NCBI GenBank assembly: GCA_022925895.1
Contig: JAKSYS010000820.1
Location: 1-21,975, forward strand
DNA: 21,975 nt
DNA from: Fragilaria crotonensis
Lineage: Eukaryota > Bacillariophyta > Fragilariophyceae > Fragilariales > Fragilariaceae
Direction: 5' to 3'
Positions 19,478 to 21,975 of this stretch are shown piece after piece. Within the stretch, counting starts at the first letter, position 1. Each line of letters begins with the position of its first letter. Made by a program: the position numbers and the translations under genes. The notes under the pieces are model-generated. The model ran no database searches. It worked only from the letters and a program-made list of their open reading frames with translations, and was not told where the DNA came from.

Positions 19478-19615
19478 GGAGGACGCTCTGCTCGCGACTA
19501 CGGATATGGCATACTCCAAGACTTGTCAAAGCAAACGTGAATCTCTACGTGTAGTCCTTCAACCTAGGTAGGAGAACTGAATTTTTTAGCTTCTGAGGGA
19601 AAGAATGGCAACGGC

Positions 19616-21744
19616 TTATTTCTTCTTCTCAGGCACTTCGAATTTACCAGAGCGTGCATTAAAATCCAGTGTTCTGTTCTTCCGAGCTGCCTCGATTTGA
19701 GCCCGAAGCTTTTCCTGCTTTTCGACTTCCTTTCTTTCATTCTCTTCCTTGAGTCTCGTATATTCCTCCAGCTCGGCCGTCGCGTCAATCCTGGGCTTCT
19801 TACGGTTCTGTAGGATAGTCTTAAGCTCGTCCTCAGTCAAAGCAGCGATCCATTTGGCGAAGTCTTCGCGCGACGAACGGTTGCCTTTCAGCACCTCGGC
19901 GGCAAGCAATTCAGTGCCAAGAAGTTGTACATCCGATTCAGTCCAGGAGGGGCATCTGCTCCGAAGGTATGCAAAGGTTGGTTTCATGCCTGAAACGAAG
20001 GCGCCAAGCGCTGATTCTTGCGCCGGGTCGCCGCTTCCGAATCGAGGGATAATGTGTGCAAGTAGGTTGACTTTATCTTCTCCATCCATTGCGCTTGTAA
20101 GTTGGCCAACTGGCTCCCAGAATTCCTTGAAGGCGATCGCAGACCAAGACCTGCAACGACGGCGTGAGAAACCACGAATAAACGACATAGCAAATGTTCG
20201 AAAAACTCCACTGACCTTGCTTCAAGGCGTTGATCTTCTTCATTCGCGCAAAAGTCAGGATCGGCAACAAGGTTGACAGCTAATTGCGCCTGCATGTTAA
20301 ATGTGAACGCAAACTGATCCATCTTGATCAACGACTCGTAAACAGCGGGAAGATAGTCGACTTGTCGTGCCAAAACTCTGAGTTTGGAACAAGTTCATAC
20401 GTTCGCCGCAACCTTGGAGCAACTAAGATCTTGTCTCTGTTCTCCATGACAGGCAACATCCACATTTTGGATCGAAAAGACTGCTCAGGATCGGCAGGAT
20501 CAATCTCCTCTGCTTGCATCGCACGGTCAGCCTGCACGACGTAAAGGTTTGTGTTTGCCCCACCCTTCAAGAAACTCAAAGGTCCCGCATCGTCAAGTTT
20601 TTTCGAGCCCTCCGGAGAGATATCGAATCCTCGGAGATTCTCCCAGCCTTCACCTGCTGAAAATTGGAAGAACGACCCGCAAACCCACATATGCTGGTCG
20701 TCATTGAAACTTCGCCAAATCCTGGTTTGCGCATCTTCGAACTTTGATGTGTATGCGTCTTTGTTCGAAAATGGCACAATCATAGTGCCACCTGGCTTCA
20801 ACAGATACCAACAAGTCCTAAATGCGCGGACGGATTAGCTTGGAACAGGATACACTGTGGCGCTTGATCGCCTGGAAAACTTACTTGAACACTTCACGTG
20901 GGTCGGTCAAAAAGTCGATTGTATTGGCCATGATGATAACGTCAAACGGATCGGACGAAAGTCTTCTGAGCTCCTCGCTATTGACCCCCTTTTCTTCTTC
21001 AACATCGTTTAAATTGACAACAATGGACTCCATCAACGCAGGATTCTTCGCCATTTGGACTTGATGCTCCCACTCCCACATGGCGCGACAGTTTTAGCCC
21101 CTCCGGCAAGTACGACTCTTCAGCAGCCCCAATTCAAGAACAGACATACCGTCCTTTATGTAGAACGAGTAATGTCTATGATTAATTAGGCAAGTCAGTG
21201 AGGTCAATGCTAGGTATCAAACTAAGACACGTCTCCCACATTGTGTGCGCGACATCAGACTTACCTTTTCAAGTTGGCAGCAGCGCCAGGGCTGAGTTCA
21301 GTGGGGACGTCCGCCTTTCTTCTCCCAGTACTTGAGCGGATCGAGCTTATCCTTATCACTCACAGTGACAGGTGACGGAACTGGTGTCGCACCCGTCACC
21401 ATATTCGCTACCAGATGCAAGGTCTGGCGCGGCAGTGGGACTTCGTCGACCTTCGGTACGAAGGAGGTCTCATCGTAAGGCCAGACCGGAGGCCACTTCA
21501 AGCATTTTCCGACTCGCAAGCCAGGCGCTTCCAGGGCAGCTTCATCGGCAGCTGCCATTGGCATCTTCTTCTTCTCCTTTTCTTCCCTCATCTTCCTTAT
21601 CATGGGACCGATGACCAACGTAGGGGCTACAGCCGAAATCGATGTATCATATTTCCTTACTACGCTATTTGGTTGAACGAAGAAAGCATTTGTGCCTTGG
21701 CTCAAGGTTAGCAGGGTAATGATAGTGGCAGAGGGAATACGCAT
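19616..21744 (-). CDS. Plastid-targeted class I SAM-dependent methyltransferase, four exons
   Basis: Exons are 21744-21265, 21175-20885, 20817-20216 and 20150-19616. The start ATG at 21744 gives MRIPSATIITLLTLSQGTNA|FFVQP, a signal peptide with the AF cleavage motif of plastid presequences, then a transit-like stretch with SVVRKYDTSISA. SAM-binding motif I is DGMSVLELGAAEESYLPEG; later come FDVIIMANTIDFLTDPREVFK and LLKPGGTMIVPFSNK, and a GSFFQFSAGEGW block, matching a methyltransferase-11 family found in plants and algae. The ~190-residue C-terminal region (alpha-helical, charged, ending in a Lys/Glu-rich coiled coil) is unfamiliar to me. The substrate is unknown. One-base gaps occur near 21308, 21126 (GGGG short by one) and 20360. 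The gene converges on the TBC1D23-like gene, 76-138 bp apart. Confidence 0.85.
20151..20215 (-). other. Methyltransferase gene intron 3 (65 bp)
   Basis: The donor is GTCAGT and the acceptor is CGTTGCAG on the minus strand. Splicing joins DQRLEAR to SWSAIAFKEFWEPVGQ in frame. Confidence 0.88.
20818..20884 (-). other. Methyltransferase gene intron 2 (67 bp)
   Basis: The donor is GTAAGT and the acceptor is GCATTTAG. Splicing joins PREVFK to TCWYLLKPGGTM, the expected order of methyltransferase motifs; reading through meets a stop at once. Confidence 0.92.
21176..21264 (-). other. Methyltransferase gene intron 1 (89 bp)
   Basis: The donor is GTAAGT after AACTTGAAAAG and the acceptor is AATCATAG. 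The join gives ANLKR-HYSFYIKDGMSVLELG in frame. The acceptor is less typical than those of the other introns. Confidence 0.75.
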
Positions 21745-21975
21745 CTTGAAGGTCGCAATTAGTCTGGGTGTTGATGTTTGCAGATCGCTATATTGGAGGT
21801 GTCGAGTGTCGAACATAATCCTAAATTTCGATCCACGCGGGCGTAGCACTTGTACCCTGCTGTCAAGGTTGGAATTCGTATGTGTATCTTGCGTGAAAGT
21901 TGAACTTCCTTGTTGGTTTCCACTTGTCACCTCGATTCGACAACAATCGCCTTTTGTTGTCCCTGTCCCGTGCCT
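21745..21975. other. 5' flank of the methyltransferase gene
   Basis: The minus-strand frame stays open upstream of the ATG at 21744, but the residues there have no signal-peptide character, so I treat it as untranslated leader and promoter. No GTAC cluster is present here, unlike several other genes in the window. Confidence 0.4.

Noticed and set aside
1-21975. tRNA, rRNA or other structural RNA genes
   Set aside because: No GGTTCRA-type T-arm with a matching acceptor stem, and no conserved rRNA segment, was noticed by eye; a tRNAscan or Rfam run would be needed to be sure.

Overview
The window looks like nuclear DNA of a stramenopile alga, most likely a diatom. A minus-strand gene starting at 21744 encodes a signal peptide followed directly by an Ala-Phe cleavage motif (TNA|FF), the presequence type that sends proteins into four-membrane secondary plastids. 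Other eukaryotic marks are five short GT-AG introns (65-89 bp), a TEY-type MAP kinase, a lung-seven-transmembrane protein and a TBC1D23-like trafficking protein. I saw no tRNA, rRNA, CRISPR array or bacterial operon. The species cannot be fixed from the sequence alone.
Layout: 1-245 two inverted blocks of a 21-bp repeat; 706-2263 (-) FemAB-like/PF04339 acyltransferase-fold gene; 2775-4403 (-) ERK-type MAP kinase; 4841-5214 a hAT-like MITE with a perfect 8-bp target duplication; 5301-5450 a 25-bp inverted repeat carrying TGACGTCA sites; 5791-9392 an apparently complete Tc1/mariner-like transposon with a transposase of about 1,070 residues; 10228-11969 (+) lung-seven-transmembrane protein; 11970-16219 a 4.2-kb repeat field with at least three inverted-repeat elements, one a PIF/Harbinger-like MITE holding a 54-bp perfect palindrome; 16220-19477 (+) TBC1D23-like protein; 19616-21744 (-) plastid-targeted methyltransferase, convergent with the previous gene.
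Two patterns run through the window. First, most host genes and the transposase 5' end are interrupted by single-base frame slips. Almost all are missing bases, often in homopolymers, while protein conservation continues across the break. This is best explained by uncorrected deletions in a long-read assembly. I therefore annotate these as genes, not pseudogenes. Second, the 5' flanks of several genes are extremely rich in the tetranucleotide GTAC.
The genes do not form one pathway. The region is an ordinary set of host genes (signalling, endomembrane traffic, plastid) invaded by several families of DNA transposons. The most promising object is the transposon at 5791-9392: its DDE triad is split by about 226 residues, with an unusual insertion between the second D and the E.
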